NCBI GenBank assembly: GCA_902761225.1
Contig: CACWJQ010000021.1
Span: forward strand, 1 to 64,000
Direction: 5' to 3'
Source of the DNA: an uncultured Lachnospiraceae bacterium
GTDB lineage: Bacteria > Bacillota > Clostridia > Lachnospirales > Lachnospiraceae
DNA: 64,000 nt
Part shown: in pieces, positions 55,798-63,540 of the stretch
Layout: each line of letters begins with the position of its first letter
Numbering within the stretch: the first letter of the stretch is position 1
Notes under the pieces: model-generated
Seen by the model: only the letters and a program-made list of their open reading frames with translations
What the model was told of the DNA's origin: nothing
Databases searched by the model: none
Program-made: the position numbers and the translations under genes

Positions 55798-56869
55798 TCA
55801 TGAAAGATGGCAGATGGACCTTGAAGAATATATCAGACAGGGAGAACCTGAGCAATCAGAGAAATCCACTGCATGGAAAACGGCTATTGGTCTTCAGGAT
55901 GTTGACGGGTTAAAAACCTCCGAGTATCTGTTGGAAACGGCCAAAGAGCATATTGAAGGCCGGATAGATATAAAGACAGCGCAGAAACGTATTCAGTCAT
56001 ACTATGAACAAAGGCAGAGCCGAACCGAAATCGAAGATGGGACAAAAGAAGCTGACATTGTTTCTGCCAGAATCGCTGAATTGCTGGGAGAAAGAACCTT
56101 TCAGTTTTCACCGGCAGAGTGGAAGACTATTCACAAACGGCTTTTCAAAGATATCTTCCCCCATGCTGGAGAATACAGAACTTATAACATTACGAAAAGT
56201 GAATGGGTTCTTAACGGGGAGACCGTTCTGTATGCTTCGGCTGACAGTATAAGGGATACCCTGGATTATGATTTTGGTCAGGAAAAGCAATTTTCTTATG
56301 AAGGTCTATCAGCCGGTGATGCGGTGAAGCATATAGCGAAGTTTACCTCCGGTATATGGCAGATTCATCCGTTTTGCGAAGGAAATACAAGATCTACGGC
56401 GGTGTTCATCATTAAGTATCTGAAGACATTCGGCTTTTCGGTTAATAATGAGATATTTGCCGAGAACTCATGGTACTTCAGAAACTCACTTGCCAGAGCC
56501 AATTATAATGATCTGGGCAAGGGTATCAGCGCTACTACAATATATTTAGAGCGATTTTTTGAAAACCTACTGATGGGGTATCAGAATGAATTAAAGAATA
56601 GATTTATCCATGTGGATTACAAGAAACAAAGTGCAATTCAAAGTGCAATTGAAAAAGATTCAAAGTGCAATAATTGCACTTTGGAGGAATTGGCGATTTT
56701 AAAGGAATTACTAAAGAATCCTTCGATAACGCAGAAAGAATTGGCCGGGATAATTGGAAAATCGGAAAGAACGATAAAGACACGCACAGTTGAAATGCAG
56801 GAAAAAGGATTGATCCGCAGAGAGAACGGTAAGCGTAACGGAAGGTGGGAGGTACTGGTAAAGCTGTGA
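55784..56869 (+). CDS. Fic-domain protein with antitoxin-like N-terminus and C-terminal winged helix
   Basis: 361 residues. The Fic core carries HPFCEGNTR (residues 195-203), close to HPFx(D/E)GN(G/K)R, so AMP transfer from ATP to a protein hydroxyl is plausible. The N-terminal 80 residues (GLKTSEYLLETAKEHIEGRI, KTAQKRIQSYYEQ) resemble the VbhA antitoxin fused to some Fic proteins; I do not see a clean (S/T)xxxE(G/N) inhibitory motif. The C-terminal 70 residues form a winged helix (ITQKELAGIIGKSERTIKTRTVEMQEKGLIRR), suggesting self-regulation of transcription. Strong GGAGG site inside rlmD. The gene ends overlapping the acetyltransferase by one base. Confidence 0.9.
   Translation: MPRNDHERWQMDLEEYIRQGEPEQSEKSTAWKTAIGLQDVDGLKTSEYLLETAKEHIEGRIDIKTAQKRIQSYYEQRQSRTEIEDGTKEADIVSARIAELLGERTFQFSPAEWKTIHKRLFKDIFPHAGEYRTYNITKSEWVLNGETVLYASADSIRDTLDYDFGQEKQFSYEGLSAGDAVKHIAKFTSGIWQIHPFCEGNTRSTAVFIIKYLKTFGFSVNNEIFAENSWYFRNSLARANYNDLGKGISATTIYLERFFENLLMGYQNELKNRFIHVDYKKQSAIQSAIEKDSKCNNCTLEELAILKELLKNPSITQKELAGIIGKSERTIKTRTVEMQEKGLIRRENGKRNGRWEVLVKL
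56627..56683 (+). repeat. Triple CAAAGTGCAAT repeat with palindrome inside the Fic gene
   Basis: CAAAGTGCAAT occurs at 56627-56637, 56639-56649 and 56661-56671; the third copy is the left arm of CAAAGTGCAAT-A-ATTGCACTTTG (56661-56683), a palindrome of 11-base arms around one base. This is denser than codon use would give by chance. The encoded peptide (QSAIQSAIEKDSKCNNCTLEE) is a linker before the winged helix. It may be a binding site for that helix, or a slippage product. Confidence 0.65.
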
Positions 56870-57660
56870 TGGATACTTATGTTGATGAAAGAGACCACAA
56901 GCTTTTAGAAACTGACAAATATACTTTCTTCGTTCTTAAGAAGATCATGGGCGGTGAATGCAACCTGTTGCTGTCGGATCATGAGCAGCTGATCCTTTGC
57001 TTTACAGGACATCCGTTTCCGGTTTGGATCTGGACTTCGGATGATGCTGCAGAAGAGGAAATGGAGAAGGCATATCAGCTGGCCAAAGAAAACAAGCTGC
57101 TTTCCGGGAAACATGATTTTAATATCAAGTATTCTCTGGCGGAGTATTTTATAAGACGCGCAGCGGAAGAAGGATCGGAGCTGAAGATCATTACAAATAT
57201 GTTTGCTTATGACTGCCTTGATCCTGTTAGACCTGACACAGAGGCAGATGGCGGCATCCACTGTTGTGAGATGAAGGACTTGGAAGAATTGGTTGAATTC
57301 CTGGATAGATTCCACAAGGAACTAAGCATTGACCAGAAGGATATTTCAGGTTACCGGGAAGATGCTGAAGAGTTTATTCGAACGGGGAATATGTATCTTT
57401 GGAAGGATGAACAGGGGCGCAACGTAGCTAGTTGTAAATATGCACCTGACGGAGATATGGCATCTATAAACCTTGTATTTACACGGCCTGAATTTAGAAG
57501 AAGACATTATGCGGAAAATCTTGTGTATCAGGTGACGATGAAAGTGAAAGAGGCAGGATACGTACCGATGCTTTATACCGATGCAGATTATGTAGCTTCC
57601 AATGCCTGTTATGAGAAGATAGGCTATGTCCTTCGTGGCAAGCTGTGCACAATCGGCTAA
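56869..57660 (+). CDS. GNAT-family acetyltransferase
   Basis: 263 residues. The N-terminal half (about 1-125) is a less conserved domain found in some two-domain acetyltransferases (FVLKKIMGGECNLLLS). The C-terminal half is GNAT, with FTRPEFRRRHYAENLVYQVT where motif A would be (the usual Q/R-x-x-G-x-G/A is weak) and YTDADYVASNACYEKIGYV as motif B. Start at 56869, overlapping the Fic stop by one base, so likely co-translated. Substrate unknown. Confidence 0.85.
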   Translation: MDTYVDERDHKLLETDKYTFFVLKKIMGGECNLLLSDHEQLILCFTGHPFPVWIWTSDDAAEEEMEKAYQLAKENKLLSGKHDFNIKYSLAEYFIRRAAEEGSELKIITNMFAYDCLDPVRPDTEADGGIHCCEMKDLEELVEFLDRFHKELSIDQKDISGYREDAEEFIRTGNMYLWKDEQGRNVASCKYAPDGDMASINLVFTRPEFRRRHYAENLVYQVTMKVKEAGYVPMLYTDADYVASNACYEKIGYVLRGKLCTIG

Positions 57661-58059
57661 GCATTTTGCAGTAAGTCAGATTTAGAATTCCAGATAGATT
57701 ATGACGCTGAAGCAGGTGGCAAGGTATTGTTCAACGAAAACGACGTCGAGACGATAGCGCTTTTGTCCAAACTCTCTGAAGCAAAGCATCATATAGAAGT
57801 AAAAGTGGATATGGACGAGCTGGATCTGACCAGTGCTGAGGCTAAGGCAACTTATAAGGAAATACAGGACTGGGTGCAGGAGATGTACGGATTTCATGTG
57901 ACGAATCTGAATATTGCTCAGGTTAAGCAGATACATGGGATTATCGAGCGGGAGAACTATAACAAGGCGAAGTCTGCGGATAGCAAGCAACCGGGATGCC
58001 CTGAAGAGAAGGTTAAGGCGATTGAGGATGCCATGAGACATTTTCAGATGATTGATTAA
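57661..58059 (+). pseudogene. Orphan C-terminal domain fragment (RlmD-tail-like)
   Basis: An open frame of about 133 codons runs on directly from the acetyltransferase stop, in the same frame, with no good start (first candidate TTG at 57727). The protein (NDVETIALLSKLSEA, MDELDLTSAEAKATYKE, YGFHVTNLNIAQVKQ, PGCPEEKVKAIEDAM, HFQMID) closely recalls the long tail that some clostridial RlmD-type methyltransferases carry. The rlmD copy at 54301 has a different, short tail. So this is probably a leftover of another gene copy brought in by recombination. It may still be expressed by read-through; I consider that unlikely. Confidence 0.55.
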
Positions 58060-58205
58060 CAGATTTCGCTTAAAGGATGATTGGTCGGGTTTCAGATGTA
58101 TTACAGGAAGCCGAATGTAACGGAAAGTGCTTATACCGGCGATTATTTGTATTATGAGATAATACTTTGACTCTGATAGAAGACAGGAGAAGGGGGATAA
58201 CTGTT

Positions 58206-59156
58206 ATGGATGAAATGACTCTGCGAGATATACTGAAATGGAATTATGGAGTAGAATCGCCTTCCTTGGAATTCTTAAGAGAGGGCGGCACCCTTACATA
58301 TATCGTGAACAGTAAGAATAAATACCTGCTTAAGGTTGTAGGCTCCGCATTTTCAGGTACGGCAAGACAGTCTGTATCTATAATGAGATATCTGGAAGGA
58401 AAAGGATTCCCGGTTCCTAAAACGATACTTACAAAGAGTGGGGAATCTTTTTTTGAAACGGAAGTAGATGGTGAGAAAAAACTGATAGTCCTTATGGAAT
58501 TCATCGATGGAGATGAACCGGAGCTTGAAAAATATGCATCCGAAGTCGGAGAACTTGTCGGCAGATTTCATCAATTGATGGAGAAGTATCCTGAAGAAAC
58601 TGTACCTGAGGGCAAAGAATTCTTCATAGGACGATATCTGGAGTTTCTTCGAAAGAAGAATTATCCGCGCATTGCTGAGTATGAAAAACTGGGGGAACGC
58701 CTTTGGGATAAGATTAAGGATTTTCCACAGGGCAATTGTCACGGGGACCTTCACAGAGGAAATCTGATACAAAATACTTCTGGACAGATATACATTGTTG
58801 ATTTTGATACTGTATGTAAAGCTTCTTTCATGTTTGATGTCATGGTCATGTGTGATATGACAGATTATTTCAATCTGAAAGAAGAGGATGTTGTTCTGAC
58901 TAAAGAAGTATATCAGAAGTTTCTTTCCGGATATTCGGAATATCACGCGCTCAGTCGTGAAGAAATACTATCTTTCCCTTATTGGGTGGCAATCAGGCAT
59001 TTTCAGCTGCAAGCAACGATACTTGAGATATACGGTATAGACTGCATAGATGAAGGATTTATTGACGGACAGCTTTACTGGCTGGATAAATGGCAGGAAT
59101 CAATGGCAGATTTCGCGGAAACATTTTTGTACGGAGAAACATCGTTATTTCAATAA
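58206..59156 (+). CDS. APH/ChoK-family phosphotransferase
   Basis: 316 residues, kinase-like fold of aminoglycoside/choline/homoserine kinases. Lys in YLLKVV (ATP-binding), catalytic loop HGDLHRGNLI (Asp and Asn) at about residue 195, and metal-binding IVDFDTV. The substrate may be an amino sugar, homoserine or an antibiotic; sequence alone does not say, and it is not one of the resistance enzymes I know. The start at 58206 follows AGGAGAAGGGGG. It lies downstream of an orphan fragment with about 145 noncoding bases between. Confidence 0.85.
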   Translation: MDEMTLRDILKWNYGVESPSLEFLREGGTLTYIVNSKNKYLLKVVGSAFSGTARQSVSIMRYLEGKGFPVPKTILTKSGESFFETEVDGEKKLIVLMEFIDGDEPELEKYASEVGELVGRFHQLMEKYPEETVPEGKEFFIGRYLEFLRKKNYPRIAEYEKLGERLWDKIKDFPQGNCHGDLHRGNLIQNTSGQIYIVDFDTVCKASFMFDVMVMCDMTDYFNLKEEDVVLTKEVYQKFLSGYSEYHALSREEILSFPYWVAIRHFQLQATILEIYGIDCIDEGFIDGQLYWLDKWQESMADFAETFLYGETSLFQ

Positions 59157-59179
59157 TGTCCGCAAGCGAACAATATGAC

Positions 59180-59635
59180 TTACCCCAGCCTGGTGCCGCA
59201 CTCAGTGCAGAACCTGGCCTGGCCTGCTCTTTTGTTTCCGCAGTTAGGACAGAATTTATATTCTGTTTTAGGGATGTCATTCTTCATCCCGAATCCGGGC
59301 ATTGAATCAGCAGAAAAATCATTATGCTTCGTGGGAGGTCCGTCTGTATGAACACTATTCAGCATATTTAAGAAATTTTTACATGACTCAAATATCTTCT
59401 CTATCAATTCAGTATCATGTATCCTGTCATATTCACCGGGATTCTCCCCATCCAGATAGATTGCAGGAACAGTCTTACCATAATCAATAAGGTCTTCCCA
59501 GACCAGACGGTATTTCTTATCTTCATACGGATAGTTAAGCGTTGCTTTAAGCACTTCCCCATTCTCATCACGTAAGAAAACCCCATAACTGCTGTCATCT
59601 TCATTCAGATCATAGACTCTTTCAGGTAATGACAT
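59180..59635 (-). CDS. Protein with C-terminal zinc ribbon
   Basis: 151 residues. The N-terminal 100 residues are an unrecognised acidic domain (RVYDLNEDDSSYGVFLRD, EDKKYRLVWEDLIDYGKT). The end is a zinc ribbon with two CxxC knuckles (CPNCGNKRAGQARFCTECGTRL). No membrane segment. It is followed on the same strand by nothing, and preceded at 28 bases by a small protein gene; the pair form a minus-strand unit in a plus-strand region. Confidence 0.72.
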   Translation of the reverse strand: MSLPERVYDLNEDDSSYGVFLRDENGEVLKATLNYPYEDKKYRLVWEDLIDYGKTVPAIYLDGENPGEYDRIHDTELIEKIFESCKNFLNMLNSVHTDGPPTKHNDFSADSMPGFGMKNDIPKTEYKFCPNCGNKRAGQARFCTECGTRLG

Positions 59636-59663
59636 ATTATATAACTCCTATCTTGCTCCACTG

Positions 59664-59960
59664 TCACGGTGTCTTAGATCCGTTATCATCGCCAAGCGTA
59701 AAGTCTCCGACCTCTATGGAAGAATCCGCATTTACGATTATAGGTGCGGATACCTCAACGGCGTCTTCGTAATCCTTTCCGTCTATCAGCCTTATACGTA
59801 TAATATCATGCCAGACGACTTCCTTCAGTTCATACTCATCGGAATATGACCTTTCGATCACATTAGTAAAAGCCACTTCTCCGTCAGCATTCTGAGCCGT
59901 AACGGTTATCTCATGAGTATCCTGATCATAGTTGTACTGTACACGATTTTCATTCTTCAT
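59664..59960 (-). CDS. Small protein of unknown function
   Basis: 98 residues, acidic, mostly beta (RVQYNYDQDTHEITVTAQN, IRIRLIDGKDYEDAVEVS), no signal or membrane helix. Not recognised. Start at 59960 with no clear purine-rich site. It probably shares a transcript with the zinc-ribbon gene 28 bases downstream. Confidence 0.55.
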   Translation of the reverse strand: MKNENRVQYNYDQDTHEITVTAQNADGEVAFTNVIERSYSDEYELKEVVWHDIIRIRLIDGKDYEDAVEVSAPIIVNADSSIEVGDFTLGDDNGSKTP

Positions 59961-60299
59961 AACCGGATTTAATACCCATTATAACACTCCCATAATACTA
60001 CTTTCTCCCAAGGAATATTATTATCGCCCAATTTATTGTCTGTTTTGGGAGATATTTATTGACTTGGCTCTTGCAATTTCATCACCTTCTCTACCATCTT
60101 AACACAAATGTTCACTATCCCTGTGGAAGTAATTATTCCCGGCAATATTCGACTTTAGATCATTTTCGTCAGTCTTTATTGCATTTCACATGCTGATTTT
60201 CGCCACTTACCATCTAAAGCGAGACAAATCCAAAAACATGTTATATCATCACATCATCAAATGGATGCATCCCCTGAACCAGAAAGGAGGAGGGCGCAA
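59961..60299. other. Intergenic region between divergent units
   Basis: About 340 bases separating the minus-strand small-protein gene from the LytTR-DUF3021 operon. It is AT-rich and should hold two divergent promoters, but I see no convincing boxes, repeats or open frames. A purine-rich AAAGGAGGAGGG at 60280-60296 is the LytTR gene's ribosome binding site. Confidence 0.4.
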
Positions 60300-60737
60300 A
60301 TGAAAGTAACTGTTGATATCTCACCCGAATATAAAGATCCTTACGCCGTGATTCATACGGATAAGGTCACAGAGGAGATACAGAGAATGATCGACATCTT
60401 TTCTACAAATGAAGCCCCCATAACAGCGCTGCTAAACGAAGAGGACATCATAGTCCTGCAGTCTAAGGAAATATACATGGTCAGAGTCGAGAGTGGTGAT
60501 ACTTATATCTATGGTGAAAAGAATAAATACCGTTCAAGAAAAAGACTCTATGAGCTGGGCGCCCAGCTCGGGTCACAGTTCATGCAGATATCCAAAACCA
60601 CAATAGTAAATCTGTCATATATGGACAGCATCGAGCCTGGATTCAGCGGAACACTTCTGCTCAAACTTCGCAACGGCAGTAGCGATTATGTTTCAAGGAC
60701 ATATCTGCCATCATTTAAAAAATATCTCGGATTATAA
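60300..60737 (+). CDS. LytTR DNA-binding transcription factor (no receiver)
   Basis: 145 residues. N-terminal 45 residues form a short helical region, then a LytTR domain (IIVLQSKEIYMVRVESGDTYIY, FMQISKTTIVNLSYMDSI, RNGSSDYVSRTYLPSFKKYL). There is no receiver domain. This type, always next to a DUF3021 membrane protein, is a common Firmicute pair in which the membrane protein probably controls the regulator. Start at 60300 after GGAGGAGGG. Confidence 0.9.
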   Translation: MKVTVDISPEYKDPYAVIHTDKVTEEIQRMIDIFSTNEAPITALLNEEDIIVLQSKEIYMVRVESGDTYIYGEKNKYRSRKRLYELGAQLGSQFMQISKTTIVNLSYMDSIEPGFSGTLLLKLRNGSSDYVSRTYLPSFKKYLGL

Positions 60738-60749
60738 GGAGGGAAGAAA

Positions 60750-61184
60750 ATGAATAACACTTTAAAGGATATCTTAAAGAGCACCGTCATAAGTATCGGA
60801 ATGTCACTTACGATCTTCAGCTTCGTATGTATAGTATTTGATATCGGATACGGTGGAAACTTCAGTCTTGAGGGTTATCGCATGACAAAGATGATAATAG
60901 GATGTGTGATCATCGGTCTGGGCTTTGGGGTTCCCACTATCATTTATAAGAATGATTCACTCCCAATGCCAGTCAGAGTTCTCATTCATATGGGAATAGG
61001 ATGCGTGATATACACCATCGTAGCATACGCAGTAGGCTGGATTGGTGGATCCGCATCTCTTGGACAGGGCATTGCCATCGCAGCCATTCAGCTTGTTGTT
61101 GCGTTTCTTATCTGGTTCCTTTTCATGAGATATTATCGTGCAGAGGCAAAGAAGATGAATGATAAGATACAGGCAATGAAGTAA
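60750..61184 (+). CDS. DUF3021 family membrane protein
   Basis: 144 residues with four hydrophobic helices (about 14-33, 47-65, 75-97, 104-125) and a charged C-terminal tail (RAEAKKMNDKIQAMK). It follows the LytTR gene by 12 bases with AAGGAGGG before the ATG. The DUF3021-LytTR pair is well known; the membrane protein is thought to act as a modulator of the regulator. Confidence 0.88.
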   Translation: MNNTLKDILKSTVISIGMSLTIFSFVCIVFDIGYGGNFSLEGYRMTKMIIGCVIIGLGFGVPTIIYKNDSLPMPVRVLIHMGIGCVIYTIVAYAVGWIGGSASLGQGIAIAAIQLVVAFLIWFLFMRYYRAEAKKMNDKIQAMK

Positions 61185-61212
61185 GAAGTAATAAAAGGAG
61201 CTTGACAATGAA

Positions 61213-61275
61213 GAGAGTATGAAATTCCATATGGCACTGGGATTTGAAGAGGCCAATCGAATCATATGCTTCAGG
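61213..61275 (+). pseudogene. Acetyltransferase C-terminal remnant
   Basis: A stretch reading FHMALGFEEANRIICFRK matches the last strand and helix of aminoglycoside-6'-type or related GNAT enzymes (usually Y-x-A-I/L-G-F-x-E-x-N-R-I-I-C-F). There is no upstream remainder, so it is a fragment left by a recombination event. Confidence 0.55.
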
Positions 61276-61423
61276 AAGGGAATGTCTGTGTCCAGACAAA
61301 GCCTGCGTAGCCTGTTGGGTCATCCCCAAATCCCCGGGAACATTTGCATAAGCAGATGAGCTACGCGATTAAGAATCGCTATCATACAACTTAGAAATTT
61401 AAAAAAAATTGATAAGTGCCATG

Positions 61424-61452
61424 AGCCTGAATCCTTGTGATTTGGGCTTTTT
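61424..61452 (+). terminator. Intrinsic terminator
   Basis: AGCC-TGAATC / GATTTG-GGCT hairpin with a CTTGT loop and then TTTTTC. It has the look of terminators next to recombinase genes of mobilizable elements. May end the LytTR-DUF3021 transcript. Confidence 0.7.
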
Positions 61453-61529
61453 CTATTTCGACAAGCTGACATATATTCCAGAATAGAAAGAACTGCCGAA
61501 TAAAAGGTACTCTTTTTGGAGCATAGTTT

Positions 61530-61565
61530 TTCACAAAAATGATTGTATAGAATTCACAAAAATGA
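61530..61565 (+). repeat. 13-bp direct repeat
   Basis: TTCACAAAAATGA at 61530-61542 and 61553-61565, 23 bp apart. It lies within mobile-element debris and could be part of a recombinase site or a regulator site. Confidence 0.5.
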
Positions 61566-61636
61566 AAGGACGGTGATGATCATGCAGTGAAGAATTTAGG
61601 AAAACAGATTTAGTCGGTCGTGAAATATTATTGTGA

Positions 61637-61660
61637 AGGCATCCGTATGGATGTCTTTTC
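61637..61660 (+). terminator. Small hairpin terminator
   Basis: AGGCATCC / GGATGTCT stem with a GTAT loop followed by TTTCTTTTT. Upstream of a purine-rich AGGAGGTG, so it separates the debris from the small open frame that follows. Confidence 0.6.
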
Positions 61661-61901
61661 TTTTTGCCCGGATAGGAGGTGACAGTTTTTAGCCTGACTT
61701 GCAGGCGTAGCTTGTCGACGGAATCGGTAATCAAGGGGATTGGGGCTTACCCCAACAAGCCGCAAAAGGGAGTCGATGATTATCGAAGGATTATCGGAGA
61801 CAATATAAGAATAGTGACGCGGCATGACGAAATAGAATTGACAGGTTGGTGGCATCTGCATATGCTATTGTCATAATAGAAATGACATGGAGTGATTACT
61901 C

Positions 61902-62210
61902 ATGAAAAAAATAACAACACTCGAAGAGGCCTTAAAACGAATCGAGAAACTGGAAAAAGAAAATGCAGAGCTTAAGGAAGCAAATGCCGATCTGAAAGAA
62001 GAGCTTGAATACTTCAAAAAGAGAAAGGCCTGTGGCAGACAAAGACACAACGCCAAATGGATGGCCATCTACAATGATTTTGTTATTTGTCATGAGCAGG
62101 GCATGACTATGGTGGAGATTGCAAAGCGCAATGGAATCAGCGAGCGGAGTATTTATCGGTACAAGGCCTATTATGACGAGATGCAGAAAAAGAAGAAGGG
62201 GAAATCTTGA
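61902..62210 (+). CDS. Small coiled-coil/helix-turn-helix protein, mobile-element type
   Basis: 102 residues. The N-terminal 45 residues form a leucine-zipper-like coiled coil (LEEALKRIEKLEKENAELKE), and the C-terminal half is a helix-turn-helix (MTMVEIAKRNGISERSIYRYKAYYDEM, here 62098-62180). Small proteins of this build sit next to recombinase and mobilization genes in clostridial elements. Start at 61902 with AGTGATT before it, weak. Probably a regulator or relaxosome accessory; not sure. Confidence 0.6.
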   Translation: MKKITTLEEALKRIEKLEKENAELKEANADLKEELEYFKKRKACGRQRHNAKWMAIYNDFVICHEQGMTMVEIAKRNGISERSIYRYKAYYDEMQKKKKGKS

Positions 62211-62311
62211 GGTGGAATTTTTGCACCGCAAATCCAAAGTGTTCAGATTCGAACACCTAACAGATGTTATTTTGTGGACGAAAAAATCGTCCGCAAAAAG
62301 GAAGGATATGC

Positions 62312-62530
62312 ATGGGAGAAAAGAAAGAAACGGAATTGACTAATACGGAGATCTCAGTGATAGAGGTTACAGAGGAATACTTGCTTCATTTTGATGAGAT
62401 ATACAGGGAGTGTACCGATGCGGAAAAGAAGAAGTTCATGCAATCCTTTGTGGACCGTATCGAACTTTATCCGGAGCGCAGGAAAGACGGTAATTGGAAA
62501 AAGAATATCCTTGGAAAATGGCAGTCTTAG
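62312..62530 (+). pseudogene. Large serine recombinase, C-terminal remnant
   Basis: The frame MGEKKETELTNTEISVIE then VTEEYLLHFDEIYRECTD, EKKKFMQSFVDRIELYPERR matches the end region of TnpX/TndX-type large serine recombinases (FDELY-x-x-x-TD-x-EKK-x-F-x-x-x-F-I-x-x-IEIYPE). The catalytic N-terminal domain and the zinc ribbon are absent, and the frame breaks off after KWQS, where the family continues. So this is a scar of a Tn4451-like integrative element. It has GGAAGGA before its ATG and could be expressed, with no recombinase activity. Confidence 0.65.
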
Positions 62531-62630
62531 CAATGTCGACTTGCCCTTGAAAAAGTCGCCAACGCATGAATCGAACCGCTTATGCGGGTTCGCATTTTGG
62601 AAAAGTTGGAGGTAGCAGGAGGGGAAAGAC

Positions 62631-63170
62631 TTGGAGAAAAAAGCAATAATACAGTATAAGAAGAGATTTGATGATATCAGGCATGAAGAGAATGGCATTG
62701 AATTCTGGTATGCAAGAGAGTTGATGGAACTGCTTGAATATGCTCAATGGAGAAATTTTGAGAAGACCATAGAAAAGGCAAAGACTTCTTGTGAAAACAA
62801 TGGGATAACTGTAACGGATCATTTTGCTGATGTCAGCAAAATGATAAAAATCGGTAAAGGCGGTAATCGAGAAGTTGATGATTATATGCTCACTCGGTAT
62901 GCCTGCTATCTCATTGCTGAGAATGGAGATCCCCGTAAGGAACAGATCGCATTCGCGCAGAGTTATTTTGCGGTGCAAACAAGAAAGCAGGAACTTATTG
63001 AAGAACGAATTGCATATATAGAAAGAACAGAAGCGCGTGGTAAGCTTAGGGAGTCGGAAAAGCGACTATCTCAGAATATCTATGAGCGTGGTGTTGACGA
63101 TGCCGGGTTCGCAAGAATACGCTCAAAAGGTGATGAGGCTTTATTTGGAGGATATACCACCAAAGTATGA
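62631..63170 (+). pseudogene. dinD: DNA-damage-inducible protein D (DinD), truncated
   Basis: 179 residues of a family that usually has about 275. Words [50 protein letters not shown] and [20 protein letters not shown] are classic DinD/BRO-N-like. The protein stops after [10 protein letters not shown], where the family goes on for roughly a hundred residues. The start is TTG at 62631 with GGAGGGG at a good distance. In E. coli DinD inhibits RecA filaments; a half protein may keep only the BRO-like domain. Its stop overlaps the following acetyltransferase fragment ATG. Confidence 0.75.
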
Positions 63171-63430
63171 ATGGTAAGATTGTCGGATTATTGTACGGAC
63201 ATATTTCAGAGAGGGCTTGCCGGGTGGATTACCTTATCGTATCCAAGAAACACAGAAAAGCAGGTGTCGGTCGTGCTCTGTTTTATAACTATGTGGAGTG
63301 GTGCAGGCATAACGGCATTAATAATGTCTATATATGGCCGGACGGAGAAACGCCCAAAAGAATATACGAAGAAGGCGGCTACAGAGTAGTTGAAATCCGC
63401 AAGGCAGGACGCGCAGTATTGGGAGAATAG
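63167..63430 (+). pseudogene. GNAT acetyltransferase, C-terminal part
   Basis: 87 residues with the GNAT motif A KKHRKAGVGRALFYNYVEW and motif B-like ending RIYEEGGYRVVEIRKAGR. The N-terminal strands and helices of the fold are absent. It begins with ATG overlapping the truncated dinD stop (ATGA), so it looks like a junction where the 3' part of dinD was replaced by the 3' part of an acetyltransferase gene. It could be translated by coupling; activity is doubtful. Confidence 0.65.
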
Positions 63431-63540
63431 CAAGGATAGACAGATAATAGATTAAGCCGGACAAAACGGAGCATAAACAGACAGGATTTCTTTTGCAGTT
63501 CCATGTAGTATTAATCCATCAAAGAGAAGGAGTGTGACAA

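Larger units (their letters stand above)
61185..61901. other. Gene-poor region with mobile-element debris
   Basis: About 700 bases with no intact gene. It holds an acetyltransferase remnant (61213-61275), two terminator hairpins, a direct repeat pair, and from 61679 an open frame of 65 codons starting with GTG after GGAGG (contains VDDYRRIIGDNIRIVTRHDE). That frame might be a small mobile-element protein, but I do not recognise it. Confidence 0.5.

Noticed and set aside
61679..61876. 65-codon frame beginning GTG with a ribosome binding site
   Set aside because: Not recognised, Arg/Ser-rich start looks random, and it lies in mobile debris; reported only as part of the region note.
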